Program-made: the position numbers and the translations under genes | Notes under the pieces: generated by a model | Told to the model about the DNA's origin: nothing | Database searches by the model: none | What the model saw: the letters and a program-made list of their open reading frames with translations, nothing else | Assembly: GCF_016858125.1 (NCBI RefSeq) | Contig: NZ_CP064781.1 | Location: 3,729,501-3,793,500, forward strand | Source of the DNA: Azospira restricta | GTDB lineage: Bacteria; Pseudomonadota; Gammaproteobacteria; Burkholderiales; Rhodocyclaceae | Direction of reading: 5' to 3' | Length of the DNA stretch: 64,000 bases | In this document: piece after piece, positions 1 through 10,289 of the stretch | Numbering within the stretch: the first letter of the stretch is position 1 | How the letters are laid out: every line of letters begins with the position of its first letter

Positions 1-356
1 ACATCCCGATGAGTGTGCGCGCGATCCGCGCCGGCGCCGTCGACTTCCTGACCAAGCCGGTGACCGCCCTTGCACTCGTCGACAGCGTTCGCCGCGCGAT
101 GGGCGAGAGCGAGCAGCTGAGCCTGCGCGCCGAAGCCAATCAGACGGCGGAGGCACGCGTCGCGAGCCTCACCGAGCGCGAACGCGAAGTGATGCTGCTC
201 GCCGTCGGAGGCCTGTCCAACAAGGAAATCGCGCGCCGACTCGGCATCAGCCACCGCACGGTGGAGATCCACCGGGCGCGCGTGATGCACAAGACCGGCG
301 CCGGTTCGGTGCTGGAGCTCGCCCGCATCGCCGACGACTGCAGCCTGCGCAGCTGA
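1..356 (+). CDS. FixJ-type response regulator, C-terminal part
   Basis: The gene is cut by the left window edge. The visible start is the end of a receiver domain: an AIRAGAVDFLTKP segment carries the conserved Lys-Pro of the switch region. A linker and a LuxR/GerE-type helix-turn-helix follow, with the typical LTEREREVM and GLSNKEIARRLGISHRTVEIHR pattern split over the two recognition helices. This domain order is that of FixJ/TtrR/StyR-like transcription factors, which bind DNA after phosphorylation by a partner kinase. The partner kinase is not visible; it may lie to the left. The hybrid kinase downstream is on the other strand and has its own receiver, so pairing with it is only a guess. 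Confidence 0.85.
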   Translation, partial: IPMSVRAIRAGAVDFLTKPVTALALVDSVRRAMGESEQLSLRAEANQTAEARVASLTEREREVMLLAVGGLSNKEIARRLGISHRTVEIHRARVMHKTGAGSVLELARIADDCSLRS

Positions 357-545
357 GCTGCCGCGCCGCGGTCCGGCATACGTGCTCGCGCGTATTCCCC
401 TGTCCTAGCAAGACTCTTAACATGGGCGGAAAATGCTTTCCGCCTGGTCAGTGCCGCGGCCAGAACCGGCTGGAACGGGCCGGAGCGCGGAAGGTTCCGG
501 CCGCCGGCGGCGACGGAAACAACAACGACAGGAGACGGAGACGCC

Positions 546-869
546 ATGAGCATTATGCTGATCGACAAGAACGACGCCTGTCGGGTGGTCTGCGATGGCC
601 GCTTGACCTTCCAGTTCGCGCGCGAGCTCGAAGACCGGGTGATCGACGCGCTGCGCCGCTATTCCCGCTTCGAGCTCGACCTCTCCGGGATCACCGAGAT
701 CGACCTGCACGGCTTGCACCTGCTGCAGCTGCTGACCACTGTCGGCGGCGACAAGGTGAAGACTGTCGCCGGATCGCCCATCGTCGACCAGGCGCGCAAG
801 CGCCTGCTCACCTCCAGTCGCGGCACCTGGCTGCGCGGCACCCCGGAAGAGCGGGCGCGCGCCGCGTGA
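546..869 (+). CDS. STAS-domain protein
   Basis: A 107-residue protein with the shape of a lone STAS (anti-sigma factor antagonist-like) domain: an N-terminal strand, a helix with FARELEDRVIDAL, then FELDLSGITEIDLHGLHLLQLL. That last segment matches the conserved strand-loop-helix where such proteins carry a phosphorylatable Ser or Thr. Here the loop reads EIDLHG, and the usual DSSG-type Ser is not obvious, so phospho-switching is uncertain. A GGAG-rich stretch precedes the ATG. It ends 23 bases before the convergent hybrid kinase gene. It could act in a partner-switching or chemosensory pathway, but no kinase of that type is adjacent. Confidence 0.65.
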   Translation: MSIMLIDKNDACRVVCDGRLTFQFARELEDRVIDALRRYSRFELDLSGITEIDLHGLHLLQLLTTVGGDKVKTVAGSPIVDQARKRLLTSSRGTWLRGTPEERARAA

Positions 870-891
870 CGCGCGCCGCCCCGAGCTCGCC

Positions 892-3183
892 TCACACCCC
901 CCGCGGCAGCCAGCGCAGCAGCGCGCCGTAGAGCCGGTCGGGGTCGACCGGCTTGGCGATGTGGTCGTTCATGCCGGCGTCGAGGCAGCGCCGGCGGTCG
1001 TCGCTGAAGGCGTTGGCGGTCATCGCCAGGATCGGCGTATCGGCGTAGCCGGCCAGTTGGCGCAGCGCGCGCGTCGCCTCGAGGCCGTCCATCAGCGGCA
1101 TGTGCATGTCCATCAGCACCAGGTCGTAGTGATTGGCCGCGGCCTTCACCACCGCGTCGTGTCCGTCCCAGGCGACGTCGGCGTGCAGGCCGGCGTCGCG
1201 CAGCAGTTCGAGCGCGACTTCCTGGTTGATGCGGTCGTCCTCGGCGAGCAGGATGTTGCAATGGCCGTAGCCGGCGCGCAGGCGGGCCTCGGCGTCGACG
1301 ACGTCGGCGGGCAACGCCGACGCCGGGCCGGCCGCCTTGCCCAGGCGCACCGTGAACCAGAAGCGGCTGCCGACGCCGGGTTCGCTGTCGACGCCGACGT
1401 CGCCGCCCATCAGCCGCGCGAAGTGGCGGGTGATCGACAGGCCGAGCCCGGTGCCTCCGAAGACGCGGGTGGTCGAGGTGTCGGCCTGTTCGAAATCCTC
1501 GAAGATCGCCGCCCGCTTGCCGGCCTCGATGCCGATGCCGGTGTCCTCGACCTCGAAGCGCAGCAGGACCGTGTCGGCGTCCTCCTCGACCGTGCGCACG
1601 CGCACCGCGACCCAGCCGTGCTCGGTGAACTTGACCGCGTTGCCGAGGTAGTTGAGCAGCGCCTGCGACAGCCGCGTGGCGTCGCCGAGCAGGCGGTCGG
1701 GCACCTTGCCGATGTCCTCCTGGAAGAGCAGTCCCTTGGCCTGGATGCGCTCGCCGACGATCGCCCGTACGCTGTCGATCAGCGCGCGCAGCGAGAACTC
1801 GCGGCGCTCGAAGTTCATCCGCCCGGCTTCGATCTTGGACAGGTCGAGGATGTTGTTGAGCACGCCGAGCAGGTGGCCGGCGGCGCCGGCGATCTTGTCC
1901 AGCCTGTCGCGCTGCGCCGGCGTCGGATCCTGCCGCTGCAGCAGGTGGGTCAGGCCGAGCACGGCGTTCATCGGCGTGCGAATCTCGTGGCTCATGTTGG
2001 CGAGGAAGGTGCTCTTCGCCCGGTTGGCGCGTTCGGCAGCCTCCTTCGCCAACATCAGGTCGTGCGTGCGCTCGACGACCAGGTCCTCGAGCCGCTGCCG
2101 GTGTGCGGCGAGGTCCGCCTCGGCCTGCTTGCGCGCGCTGACGTCCATCGACACGCCGCGGATGCCGCTGATGCGCCCGCCGGCGTCGCGCGCGACGCGG
2201 CCGCGTGCCGCCAGCCAGCGGATCTCGCCGTCGGTGCGGCGGATGCGGAACTCGATCGCGTAGTCCTCGCCGCTGGCGAGCGCGGCGTGGCCGACGGCGA
2301 CGAAGGCCTCGCGGTCCTCGGCCACGACCAGTTGCGGGAAGGGCGGATAGCCGCCGGCGGGGCGCGGCCCGAGCAGGAACTGCGGGTCCTCGCCCCAGCG
2401 CAGTTCGCCGGACGCCGCCTCCCACTGCCAGGCGGCCATCGCCGCGGCATCCAGCGCCAGCCGCAGGCGCTGCTCCGAATCGCGCAGGTCGGCTTGCGCC
2501 GCCTCGATCGCCGCCGCCATGCGGTTGAAGGCGGCGATCAGCCGGCGCAGCTCGGGCGGGCCGTCGGCGGCGATGCGCGTCGCCAGCGCCCCGTGCGAAA
2601 AGGCCTCCGCCCCCGCCTCCAGCCGGTGCAGCGGGACCAGGCCGGCGCGCAGCACCAGCCACAGTCCGAGCACGTTGAGCACGACCGTCAGCACGAGGAT
2701 GCCGACATGCGCCTGCAGCCGGCCCCAGGCGCGATTCGCCGCAGCCGTCGCGGTCAGCGTCAGCAGGAGTTCGCCATAGACGCGGCCGCCGACCTCGACC
2801 GCGCCCCGGCCGGCGACGTCGCGGAAGCCGAACAGCGCGACGAACCACTCCGGCGCGCGCTGCGGCAGCGGCCGGTCGATGCTCGACAGGCGGGCGCCGC
2901 CGGCGTCGACGAATTCGACCCGCGCCACCAGCGCGCGCATCACCTGCCGGTCGAGCGCCTGCTGCAAGGCCGCGAAATCGCCGAGGACGACCTCCTCGGC
3001 GATCGACGACGGCAGCGTCGCCAGCTCCTGCTCCAGCTCGTAGCGCAGGTCGCTGTTGGCGTAGGCCGCGTCCTGCCGGGCCAGCACCAGCAGCAGCGCC
3101 GCGCCGGCCGCGACCAGCGCGACGCAGGTGGTCAGCAGCAAACGGGCCGACAGCGACAGGCGCGCGAGGGGAGCGGCGGCCAT
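892..3183 (-). CDS. Hybrid sensor histidine kinase (HAMP-PAS-HisKA-HATPase-REC)
   Basis: A 763-residue membrane kinase. Transmembrane helices lie near residues 14-35 and 159-180 and bracket a periplasmic sensor of about 120 residues. A HAMP linker (about 181-230) and a PAS domain (about 235-350, ending in a PAC-like segment) follow. The HisKA box [14 protein letters not shown] places the phospho-accepting His at residue 399. ATPase motifs NAVKFT, DTGIGI and GTGLGLSI are intact, and a C-terminal receiver (about 640-760) has the acidic pair AEDD and the LVLMDMHMP phosphorylation site. It starts 3 bases after the stop of the PhnD-like gene, so the two are surely co-transcribed. The binding protein probably delivers ligand information to the periplasmic domain. 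The final phosphorelay target is unknown. Confidence 0.92.
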   Translation of the reverse strand: MAAAPLARLSLSARLLLTTCVALVAAGAALLLVLARQDAAYANSDLRYELEQELATLPSSIAEEVVLGDFAALQQALDRQVMRALVARVEFVDAGGARLSSIDRPLPQRAPEWFVALFGFRDVAGRGAVEVGGRVYGELLLTLTATAAANRAWGRLQAHVGILVLTVVLNVLGLWLVLRAGLVPLHRLEAGAEAFSHGALATRIAADGPPELRRLIAAFNRMAAAIEAAQADLRDSEQRLRLALDAAAMAAWQWEAASGELRWGEDPQFLLGPRPAGGYPPFPQLVVAEDREAFVAVGHAALASGEDYAIEFRIRRTDGEIRWLAARGRVARDAGGRISGIRGVSMDVSARKQAEADLAAHRQRLEDLVVERTHDLMLAKEAAERANRAKSTFLANMSHEIRTPMNAVLGLTHLLQRQDPTPAQRDRLDKIAGAAGHLLGVLNNILDLSKIEAGRMNFERREFSLRALIDSVRAIVGERIQAKGLLFQEDIGKVPDRLLGDATRLSQALLNYLGNAVKFTEHGWVAVRVRTVEEDADTVLLRFEVEDTGIGIEAGKRAAIFEDFEQADTSTTRVFGGTGLGLSITRHFARLMGGDVGVDSEPGVGSRFWFTVRLGKAAGPASALPADVVDAEARLRAGYGHCNILLAEDDRINQEVALELLRDAGLHADVAWDGHDAVVKAAANHYDLVLMDMHMPLMDGLEATRALRQLAGYADTPILAMTANAFSDDRRRCLDAGMNDHIAKPVDPDRLYGALLRWLPRGV

Positions 3184-3186
3184 CGC

Positions 3187-4098
3187 CTACTTCAGCTCCT
3201 GGATCAGGGTGTTGCGGTAGAACTCGACGTAGTTCCGGTAGTCGGCCGGCGTCGCCGCCCGGAAGCCGAGCGGCGGCAGCTGGCCGACGACGGCGGCGGC
3301 AGCGGCGAGGAGGCGGGCCCCCTCGGCGTCCTCGTGCAGGCCGGTGAAGGCGCCGGCGACGGCGGCGACGACGGCCTGCGGCACGCGCGGGTGGGCGGCG
3401 ACCGGCAAGTTGAAGTAGGGCTGCGACTCCCACAGGATGCGGTAACCGATCCGCTCGCGCTCGGCGTAGGCCTTCATGACCACGCCGTTCACGCCGGCGG
3501 CGACGATCCGCCCGGCCTTCAGCTGCGCCATGATCCCTTCCTGGTTGGCGCCGAAGACCGGCACCACGGCGACCTGCTGCCGCAGCAGCTGGTCGTAGGC
3601 CAGCGCGTAGCCGACGAAGGCGGAGCGCGACGGAAAGCCGACCTCCTTGCCGGCGAGATCCTGCAGCGCGCGCACCGGCGATTCGGCGAGGGTGACGATC
3701 TGGCCGGTGATCGCCTCGTCGCGGGTACGCAAGATCACCCGGTAGCCGGCGGCGGCGACCTTCGGCTGGAAGATGTGGTTGGAGTAGATGAAGTCGTACT
3801 CGCCGCGCTCGGCGGCTTCGCTCGACTCGACACCGGTGCGGGCGACGCGCAGCGCCAGCGTGACGCCGGCCTTGCGCCCGACATGGTCGAGGATCGGGTT
3901 CCAGTACTGCGCGGTGAGCAGCGCACTGCGCTGCGGCAGCACGCCGAAGGAATAGGCCTCGGCCGCCGCCGGCAGCGGCGCGAGCGCGGCCAGCAGCAGG
4001 AGCACCGCAGCGGCGCAGCGCCGGCAGGCGAAGCACAGTCCGGCGACGAACGCCGGCCAACCGGCGGCGCCCGGCGCCCGTTCAAGCGCATGCGACAT
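3187..4098 (-). CDS. PhnD-like periplasmic substrate-binding protein
   Basis: A protein of about 303 residues of the phosphate/phosphite/phosphonate-binding (PhnD, type 2 periplasmic binding) family. A hydrophobic signal sequence ending in AAAEA leads into FGVLPQRSALL. The mature part keeps the family layout with YDFIYSNHIFQP and LAGKEVGFPSRSAFVGYALAY. The ATG at 4098 is chosen because a GGAGGG ribosome-binding site sits about 8 bases upstream; ATGs at 4104 and 4164 are also in frame. No ABC permease or ATPase is adjacent. Instead the next gene is a hybrid kinase, so this protein is likelier a sensory ligand-binding partner than a transporter subunit. The true ligand is unknown, because PhnD-like proteins of two-component systems often bind other small molecules. 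Confidence 0.82.
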   Translation of the reverse strand: MSHALERAPGAAGWPAFVAGLCFACRRCAAAVLLLLAALAPLPAAAEAYSFGVLPQRSALLTAQYWNPILDHVGRKAGVTLALRVARTGVESSEAAERGEYDFIYSNHIFQPKVAAAGYRVILRTRDEAITGQIVTLAESPVRALQDLAGKEVGFPSRSAFVGYALAYDQLLRQQVAVVPVFGANQEGIMAQLKAGRIVAAGVNGVVMKAYAERERIGYRILWESQPYFNLPVAAHPRVPQAVVAAVAGAFTGLHEDAEGARLLAAAAAVVGQLPPLGFRAATPADYRNYVEFYRNTLIQELK

Positions 4099-4299
4099 CG
4101 GCATTCCCTCCGTTCGGCGACCGGCCGCCGGCCGGTCGGCCGTCGCCCTGTCGCTGGCACCCACTGTACACCAGATTGCCCGCGGCTTCCCGCCGCCGCC
4201 ATCCGAATGTAATATGCCGCACGGCAGGCGTGCGGCTGCGCGCCGAAGATACCAAACAATGCTCCAGCAGAGCGTGAAGTACCAAAAGGGGGAGGCACC

Positions 4300-6300
4300 A
4301 TGTCAGATCGTCGCACTTCGGTGGCGAGGAAGCTCATTCTCGTCCTCGCATCCAGCATTACCATCGTTCTCGCCGCGGCCGCCTTCGGGCTCTCCGGCTT
4401 TCTCACCGACAAGCTCGAACAGAAGGCGCTGGAAGGCCTGCAGGGCACCAACCGGATGGTGATCGACATGATCGACACCTACAACCGCTCGCTGCAGCAG
4501 ACCGTGCAGCGGCTGAACCGCGTTTTCGCCGCCAACTACCCGCAGCCCTTCACGCAGGACGCCGCCGGCCTGCTCCACCACGGCGGTGCGCCGGTGACCC
4601 TCGCCGACACCGCGATCCCCGACCGCTTCACCGCCAACGCCGCAGTCGCCGCGACGGTACTGACGCGCAAGGGCGACGACTTCGAGCGCACGTCGACCTC
4701 GATCAAGGACGAGCACGGCAAGCGCGCTTCCGGCGTGCCGCTCGGCGCCAGCCATCCGGCGGTGCCGGCGCTGCTCAGGGGCGAGCCCTACACCGGCAAG
4801 GCGAAGATGCTCGGCCGCGACTTCATGACCCACTACGAGCCGATCAAGGACCGCGACGGCAAGGTGATCGGCGCCTTCTTCGTCGGCCTCGACTTCACCG
4901 AGGGCCTCGCCGCGCTGAAGAAGAAGGTGCTGGCGGTGAAGATCGGCGCCAGCGGCTACGCCTACGCAATGGACATGGGCAAGGACAAGGGCGTGCTGAC
5001 CATCCACCCGGCCAGCGAAGGAAAGTCGCTGCTCGGCGTCAAGGACGTGAACGGCAAGCCCTTCGTCGACGAAATGCTGGAGAAGAAGGACGGCATCGTC
5101 ACCTACTGGTGGCAGAACCCGAACGACACGGCGGCGCGCGAGAAGGTCGTGGCCTTCGCCCACTACCCCGACTGGAACTGGCTGATCGCCTCCGGCAGCT
5201 ACCTCGACGAGTTCAACGCGGAAGGCAAGGCGACCGGCCGCGGCCTGCTGCTAGTGACGCTGCTGCTGATCCCGGTGGTCGTCGCCCTCGTCTGGTGGAG
5301 CACCCGGCGCTGGATCGCGCGGCCGCTGGAAGCGGCGGCCTCGATTGCCGGCCGCGTCGCCGAAGGCGACTTCACCGGCCGCATCGAAGCCGCCGGCGGC
5401 GACGAGATCGGCCGCCTGATGCGCTCGCTGGCGGCGATGCAGGAGCACCTGGCGCAGACCATCCGCGAGGTGCGCAACACCGCCGCCAGCGTCGCCGCCG
5501 ACGCCGACCAGCTCAACTCGGCGGCGTCCACCGTCGCCAGCGGCTCGCAGGAGCAGGCCGACGCGGCGAGCAGCATGGCCGCCTCGGTCGAGCAGATGAG
5601 CGCCAGCATCGACATGATCTCGCAGCATTCGGGCGACGCGCAGCACATCTCGAGCGACTCCGAGCGTGTCTCGCTGGAGAGCTCGGAGACGATCCGGGCG
5701 GCGGTCGAGGCGATGAACCGCATCGCCGACACCGTGCGCGACGCCTCGCAGACGGTCGAGACGCTCGGCCGCGAGATCGCGGAGATCTCGGTAATCGCCG
5801 GCGTGATCAAGGAGATCGCCGACCAGACCAACCTCCTCGCACTGAACGCGGCGATCGAGGCGGCGCGAGCCGGCGAGGCCGGCCGCGGCTTCGCGGTCGT
5901 CGCCGACGAAGTGAGGAAGCTCGCCGAGCGCACCAGCAAGTCGACGCACGAGATCGGCGAGATGATCGCGCGCATCCAGCGCGGCACGCAGGAGGCCGTC
6001 GCCAACATGAACCGCGGCGTCGGCGAGGTGAGCAGCGGCGTCGAGCTGGCGGCGCAGGCCGACGAGGCGATCCGCCGCATCCGCGACGGTGCGCGGCAGG
6101 TGACGCAGGCGGTGGCCAGCATCTCGGACGCGATCCGCGAGCAGAGCGTCGCCAGCACGACGGTGGCGAAGGGCCTGGAGACGATCGCGCGGATGACCGA
6201 ATCGAACAACGCCGAGGCGCAGAACACGGCGACCGCCGCCGAAGAGCTGCAGTCGCTGGCACGCGCGCTGCACGGCAACGTCGAGCGCTTCCGCGTCTAG
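4300..6300 (+). CDS. Methyl-accepting chemotaxis protein with periplasmic Cache sensor
   Basis: A 666-residue chemoreceptor. A first membrane helix (about residues 9-30) is followed by a long periplasmic region (about 35-310) with Cache-type features, including [17 protein letters not shown] and the [15 protein letters not shown] ending typical of double or fused Cache domains. The second membrane helix (about 312-333) leads to a HAMP segment and a cytoplasmic signalling domain. The hairpin tip [20 protein letters not shown] is perfectly conserved. A GGGGGAGG ribosome-binding site precedes the ATG. No C-terminal CheR-binding pentapeptide is seen. Cache domains of this type commonly bind small carboxylates or amino acids; the ligand cannot be read from the sequence. 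The HD-GYP gene follows in the same direction. Confidence 0.92.
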   Translation: MSDRRTSVARKLILVLASSITIVLAAAAFGLSGFLTDKLEQKALEGLQGTNRMVIDMIDTYNRSLQQTVQRLNRVFAANYPQPFTQDAAGLLHHGGAPVTLADTAIPDRFTANAAVAATVLTRKGDDFERTSTSIKDEHGKRASGVPLGASHPAVPALLRGEPYTGKAKMLGRDFMTHYEPIKDRDGKVIGAFFVGLDFTEGLAALKKKVLAVKIGASGYAYAMDMGKDKGVLTIHPASEGKSLLGVKDVNGKPFVDEMLEKKDGIVTYWWQNPNDTAAREKVVAFAHYPDWNWLIASGSYLDEFNAEGKATGRGLLLVTLLLIPVVVALVWWSTRRWIARPLEAAASIAGRVAEGDFTGRIEAAGGDEIGRLMRSLAAMQEHLAQTIREVRNTAASVAADADQLNSAASTVASGSQEQADAASSMAASVEQMSASIDMISQHSGDAQHISSDSERVSLESSETIRAAVEAMNRIADTVRDASQTVETLGREIAEISVIAGVIKEIADQTNLLALNAAIEAARAGEAGRGFAVVADEVRKLAERTSKSTHEIGEMIARIQRGTQEAVANMNRGVGEVSSGVELAAQADEAIRRIRDGARQVTQAVASISDAIREQSVASTTVAKGLETIARMTESNNAEAQNTATAAEELQSLARALHGNVERFRV

Positions 6301-6395
6301 CTCGGCGGCGGGGGCTTGGCCGCGCCCCCGATCGGCTACACTTGGCGACTTTCGGCGGCGCTCGCGCGCCGCGGGCCACGGCAAGGGACGAGCAG

Positions 6396-7787
6396 ATGTT
6401 CGGATTCGGCAACCGCGACAAGACGATCCGGGCGAAGATCGACGATCTTCGCCCCGGCCACTTCATCGAGCTGGAGGGCGGCTGGTTCGCCCACAACTTC
6501 ATCCGTTCGAAGTTCCTGATCGAGTCGCCGCGCGTCGTCGACGAACTGCGCGCCGCCGACATCCGGACCGTGCTGGTGCACCCGGACAAGAGCACGATCC
6601 CCTTCCCGGCGCCGCCCGACCTCGAGCTGCCGCCGCGCGAAAGCGCCGTCGCCGCCGACGCGCCGGCGGCCGTCGCGGCGACGCCGGCGGCACGGACGCT
6701 GCCCACCTCCGCCGCCGCGGCCGAGGCCGACGACGCGCCACCGCCGGCCGCCGGCCGCGGCGTGCCGAAGCCGGCTGAAGCGCCGACGGCAGCGCCGTCG
6801 CTACGCGAGGCGCTGCAGCGCGGCGGCGAGATGCGGCGCCGGCAGGAAGCGGCCGAAGCGGCGCACGCCAGCGCGCTGCAGGAAACGCAGTTCGTCATGA
6901 AGAACCTGCTGGCGCCGGGCGCCGCCGTCGCCGAGCGCACCCGCGCCTTTGTCGGCGACGCCGTGGCCACGGTGATGGCCGACGACGCGACGCTGCACCT
7001 GCTCTCCAGCCGGCACGGCGAGATGTCGCTGCGCTTCCACGCGCTGCAGGTGATGACGCTCGGCCTGCTCACCGGCAAGCGCCTCGAGTTGTCGGCAGAG
7101 GAAATGCACGACCTCGCCACCGCCGCGCTGTTCCACGACACCGGCGTCAGCCGGCTGCAGGACTCGGTGCGCATGGCCGCCGGCGGCGGCAGCCGCATCG
7201 AGCAGGACGCCTACCAGGCGCACGTGCTGTACAGCGTCGAGATGGCGAAGAGCAATGCGGCGGTGTCGAAGGCGGCGCTGGCGGCGATCCTCACCCACCA
7301 CGAGGCCTGGAACGGCAGCGGCTACCCGAAGAAGCTGGCCGGCGAGGACATCCCGCTGCTCGGCCGCATCCTCGCCGTCGCCGACCGCTACGACTATCTG
7401 GTCAACCCGTCCGCCAGCCCGCTCGGGATGACGCCGGCGGAAGCCCTCGCGCGGCTGTTCCAGGTCGAGGGTGCGCGCTTCGACAAGCGCGTGCTGCACG
7501 CCTTCGCCAAGTCGATCGGCGTCTACCCGCCGGGATCGATCGTCCAGCTCTCCGACGGCCGCTACGGCATCGTCATCGGCGTCAACACCGAGGCGCTGAT
7601 GTGCCCGTCGGTGCTCGTCTACGAACCCTCGGTGCCGAAGAGCCAGGCGCCGGTGCTCGACCTGCTCGAAACCGCCGACATCAACATCAAGAGCTGCGTC
7701 GCCGCGGCGCTGGTGCCGAAGGACGTGCTCGACTACCTCAACCCGCGCGGGCGGGTGGCCTACTTCTACTCGCGCCCGGCCGGCTGA
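6396..7787 (+). CDS. HD-GYP domain protein with N-terminal DUF3391, probable c-di-GMP phosphodiesterase
   Basis: A 463-residue cytoplasmic protein. The first 75 residues resemble DUF3391, often found before HD-GYP domains. An Ala/Pro-rich linker runs from about 75 to 140. The HD-GYP domain carries the metal-binding HD pair in LFHDTG near residue 247, then LTHHEAWNGSGYPKKL with the HHE and GYP signatures. HD-GYP enzymes hydrolyse cyclic di-GMP to pGpG or GMP. All landmark residues look intact, so activity is likely. The ATG at 6396 is preceded by AAGGGACGAG. Coming right after a chemoreceptor, it fits a role in switching between motile and sessile growth, but this link is inferred only from position. 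Confidence 0.88.
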   Translation: MFGFGNRDKTIRAKIDDLRPGHFIELEGGWFAHNFIRSKFLIESPRVVDELRAADIRTVLVHPDKSTIPFPAPPDLELPPRESAVAADAPAAVAATPAARTLPTSAAAAEADDAPPPAAGRGVPKPAEAPTAAPSLREALQRGGEMRRRQEAAEAAHASALQETQFVMKNLLAPGAAVAERTRAFVGDAVATVMADDATLHLLSSRHGEMSLRFHALQVMTLGLLTGKRLELSAEEMHDLATAALFHDTGVSRLQDSVRMAAGGGSRIEQDAYQAHVLYSVEMAKSNAAVSKAALAAILTHHEAWNGSGYPKKLAGEDIPLLGRILAVADRYDYLVNPSASPLGMTPAEALARLFQVEGARFDKRVLHAFAKSIGVYPPGSIVQLSDGRYGIVIGVNTEALMCPSVLVYEPSVPKSQAPVLDLLETADINIKSCVAAALVPKDVLDYLNPRGRVAYFYSRPAG

Positions 7788-8004
7788 GGCCGGGACACCG
7801 AAGCTGTCGATATTCGTTGTGCCTTTATGGCTCTTACCGGCCAGAAGCGGACGCTCACCCGATCAATTCAATAGCTGCCATTCACGTTCTTACCCGCTCT
7901 GAAGGCAAGTGTTTCACCATGTATGATTGCTTTGTCATAAGAATCAATTGGTGTGCGGGTGTGCGGAATCTAAGCCCGCATAACTGCTGCTAACAGGGGG
8001 TCCT

Positions 8005-8925
8005 ATGTCAGGTGTAGTGGTTGCCATTCAGACAGCTCTTGAGACCATTGATTATCTTCGGAGCGATTACAGGAAGCTTCAGGATAATGAAATCGAAATT
8101 CAGTTGGACGGATTGTCCAGCAAACTGGCATTACTAGAGCATGCATTCTCCAGCCTTGGCAAGGAACTGACAGCCGCACAAAGGCATATAAGCCAGATCA
8201 CCTGCAATCCATCGCCTCGAATCGAAGGTTGTTTCATCGCCGGTACGCTGGTGCGAACCATAGAGGGCCCAGTTTCGATTGAGAAAATACAACCCGGCCA
8301 TCAAGTCTTGACGCAGGCAGATGAAGGTACGAACCCCGCATACAGAAAGGTCACTAGGATTGTCTCTAGTGAAAGCAAAGCGATTTGGGTTATCAAGGCG
8401 CGAACGTTTGATGCATATAAACCCAAAGAATTTCAAGAGCCGCTCATCCATAACCTTTACGCAGCTGAATTCCATCCGTTTTGGGTGGAGGGAATCGGCT
8501 GGACTGCCGCACGATACCTAAAAAGTGGGCACCGGCTTAGGCTTGCTGATGGAGGATATGCAACTGTAGAGACCGTATGGCCGGTCCTCCGAACACCAAT
8601 ACCCGGCGTAGGCTGGGTATCGAAAGATATCGCGGGCGCTTACGATGGTCTGCAGCGAGCCCATATCGTTGATTTCAGAGACGGGTGCAATCTTTGGCAC
8701 TACCACTGGCTGATGGATGAACACTGTGGCATACCCTATTGCGAAGGATTAGCCTGGGGCAAGGACGAAGGCCTGTTCGACAGCGGCGAATTTTCAGAAA
8801 TCTTCTACGGCGATAGCCCAAATTTTTACGCAAAAACATTCAACCTAGAATTGGAAGGTTCTCAAACATATTTTGCTGGTGAATTGGGAGTGTGGGTACA
8901 CAACACAAACTGTGCTCAAGGCTAG
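8005..8925 (+). CDS. Hint (hedgehog/intein) domain protein without a toxin domain
   Basis: A 306-residue protein. Residues 1-70 are helical and possibly coiled-coil. From Cys76 (CFIAGTLVRTIEGPVSIEKI) to the end it is a Hint domain of the polymorphic-toxin type (PT-HINT), with the internal histidines of FHPFW and the typical YFAGELGVWVHN ending. In polymorphic toxins a Cys and then a toxin domain follow this Asn; here Cys303 is followed by three residues and a stop. The large N-terminal delivery part is also missing. The gene is visibly AT-richer than its neighbours and its codon use differs, which points to horizontal acquisition. It may be a relic of a toxin gene, or a stand-alone processing domain. 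No immunity gene is recognised nearby. Confidence 0.8.
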   Translation: MSGVVVAIQTALETIDYLRSDYRKLQDNEIEIQLDGLSSKLALLEHAFSSLGKELTAAQRHISQITCNPSPRIEGCFIAGTLVRTIEGPVSIEKIQPGHQVLTQADEGTNPAYRKVTRIVSSESKAIWVIKARTFDAYKPKEFQEPLIHNLYAAEFHPFWVEGIGWTAARYLKSGHRLRLADGGYATVETVWPVLRTPIPGVGWVSKDIAGAYDGLQRAHIVDFRDGCNLWHYHWLMDEHCGIPYCEGLAWGKDEGLFDSGEFSEIFYGDSPNFYAKTFNLELEGSQTYFAGELGVWVHNTNCAQG

Positions 8926-9064
8926 CTTCGCTACCGCCTTTGACGATGGCGTCGAACGTCCGCTGCCTCAAAAAGTTTGATCGCCCGCTTTGGGTCGGTA
9001 GCCGTCCGCAAGCGACAGCAATTCAAGCAGCCGCCAGCCTCCAAACCCGCCAGCCCCCTGAAAA

Positions 9065-9096
9065 CAAAAACGCGAGGCCCGGCCTCGCGTTTTTCG
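9065..9096. terminator. Bidirectional rho-independent terminator
   Basis: A GC-rich hairpin (ACGCGAGGCC with GGCCTCGCGT, 9070-9090) is flanked by A5 on the left and T5 on the right. It can end both the Hint gene transcript on the plus strand and purM on the minus strand. Confidence 0.85.
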
Positions 9097-9116
9097 TTGC
9101 GGCAGGCTTCGCGCAA

Positions 9117-10166
9117 TCAGATGACGATCGTCTGCGCCTCGTCGCCCTGGCGGACCTCGATCGCGCCGATCTCGACCGCCTTCTCGCCGGCCGCCTGCAG
9201 CTGCGCCAGCGCCTCAGCCAGATGTTCGCGGGCGACGACGACGACCATGCCGATGCCGCAGTTGAAGACGCGGTGCATCTCGGCCTCGGCGACGCCGCCT
9301 TCCTTCTGCAGCCAGTCGAACAGCTTCGGGCGCTGCCAGGCCGACTTCTGCAGCACGGCCTTGACGCCTTCCGGCAGCACGCGCGGCACGTTCTCGGTGA
9401 GGCCGCCGCCGGTGATGTGCGCCATGCCCTTGACCGGCAGCGCCTGCATCAGCGCCAGCAGCGGCTTCACGTAGAGGTGCGTCGGCGCCATGATCGCGTC
9501 GGCGAGCGTGCGTGCCTTGCCGTCGACCTCGTCGAACGGGGCGTCGAGGTCGGGTTTCGCGCGCTCGATGATCTTCCTGACCAGCGAGTAGCCGTTGGAG
9601 TGGGCGCCGCTGGAGGCGATGCCGATCACCGCGTCGCCGGGGACGATGGTCGAGCCGTCGATGATCTTCGACTTCTCGACGACGCCGACGGCGAAGCCGG
9701 CCAGGTCGTATTCGCCGGCCGGGTACATGCCCGGCATCTCGGCGGTCTCGCCGCCGATCAGCGCGCAGCCGGACAGCTCGCAGCCCTTGGCGATGCCCTG
9801 CACGACCGCGGCCGCGGTGTCGACGTCGAGCTTGCCGCAGGCGAAGTAGTCGAGGAAGAACAGCGGCTCGGCGCCCTGCACCAGGATGTCGTTCACGCTC
9901 ATCGCGACGAGGTCGATGCCGACCGTGGCGTGGCGGTTCAGCTCGAAGGCCAGCTTGAGCTTGGTACCGACGCCGTCGGTGCCCGACACCAGCACCGGCT
10001 CGCGGTACTTCTTCGGCACCTCGAACAGCGCGCCGAAGCCGCCGATGCCGCCGAGCACGCCGTCGCGCAGCGTTTTCTTGGCGAAGGGCTTGATGCGGTC
10101 GACCAGGGCGTCGCCGGCGTCGATGTCCACGCCCGCGTCGCGATAGGAGAGAGATTGCTGCGTCAT
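9117..10166 (-). CDS. purM: Phosphoribosylformylglycinamidine cyclo-ligase (AIR synthetase)
   Basis: A 349-residue enzyme of the fifth step of de novo purine synthesis, which closes the imidazole ring of FGAM with ATP to give AIR. It is full length, and the family motifs are intact: [13 protein letters not shown] at the start, [45 protein letters not shown] and [16 protein letters not shown]. It stands divergently to hda, which is a frequent arrangement in betaproteobacteria. It ends 20 bases before the bidirectional terminator. It is most likely transcribed alone. Confidence 0.97.
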   Translation of the reverse strand: MTQQSLSYRDAGVDIDAGDALVDRIKPFAKKTLRDGVLGGIGGFGALFEVPKKYREPVLVSGTDGVGTKLKLAFELNRHATVGIDLVAMSVNDILVQGAEPLFFLDYFACGKLDVDTAAAVVQGIAKGCELSGCALIGGETAEMPGMYPAGEYDLAGFAVGVVEKSKIIDGSTIVPGDAVIGIASSGAHSNGYSLVRKIIERAKPDLDAPFDEVDGKARTLADAIMAPTHLYVKPLLALMQALPVKGMAHITGGGLTENVPRVLPEGVKAVLQKSAWQRPKLFDWLQKEGGVAEAEMHRVFNCGIGMVVVVAREHLAEALAQLQAAGEKAVEIGAIEVRQGDEAQTIVI

Positions 10167-10196
10167 CAGGAAATCCGTCTGGAGAACGGCCGGGTG

Positions 10197-10224
10197 CTAA
10201 AATGCGCGGCCTTGAAGATGTAAA
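10197..10224 (-). promoter_or_regulatory. Possible purM promoter
   Basis: On the minus strand TTTACA is followed after 16 bases by TTTTAG, placed just upstream of purM. The same short region holds an inverted repeat (GTAAAA and TTTTAC, 10220-10237) and a plus-strand TAAAAT (10198-10203) that could serve hda. This is weak pattern evidence only. Confidence 0.3.
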
Positions 10225-10289
10225 AAGCGAATTTTACCCGAAACGGCCCCGGCGCGCGCCGCCCCGGCGCCGCCCAGCCCACCCCGTAC

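Noticed and set aside
659-4060. Open reading frame of 1133 codons on the minus strand
   Set aside because: It is an Arg/Ala-rich shadow of the hybrid kinase and PhnD genes in another frame. The proteins in the true frames carry intact motifs.
7788-8004. Attachment site or integron-like element next to the Hint gene
   Set aside because: The region is AT-richer, but no repeat matching the other end of the island and no integrase gene was found.
8926-9060. Frameshifted toxin remnant after the Hint domain
   Set aside because: None of the three plus-strand frames shows a toxin-like or conserved segment before the terminator.
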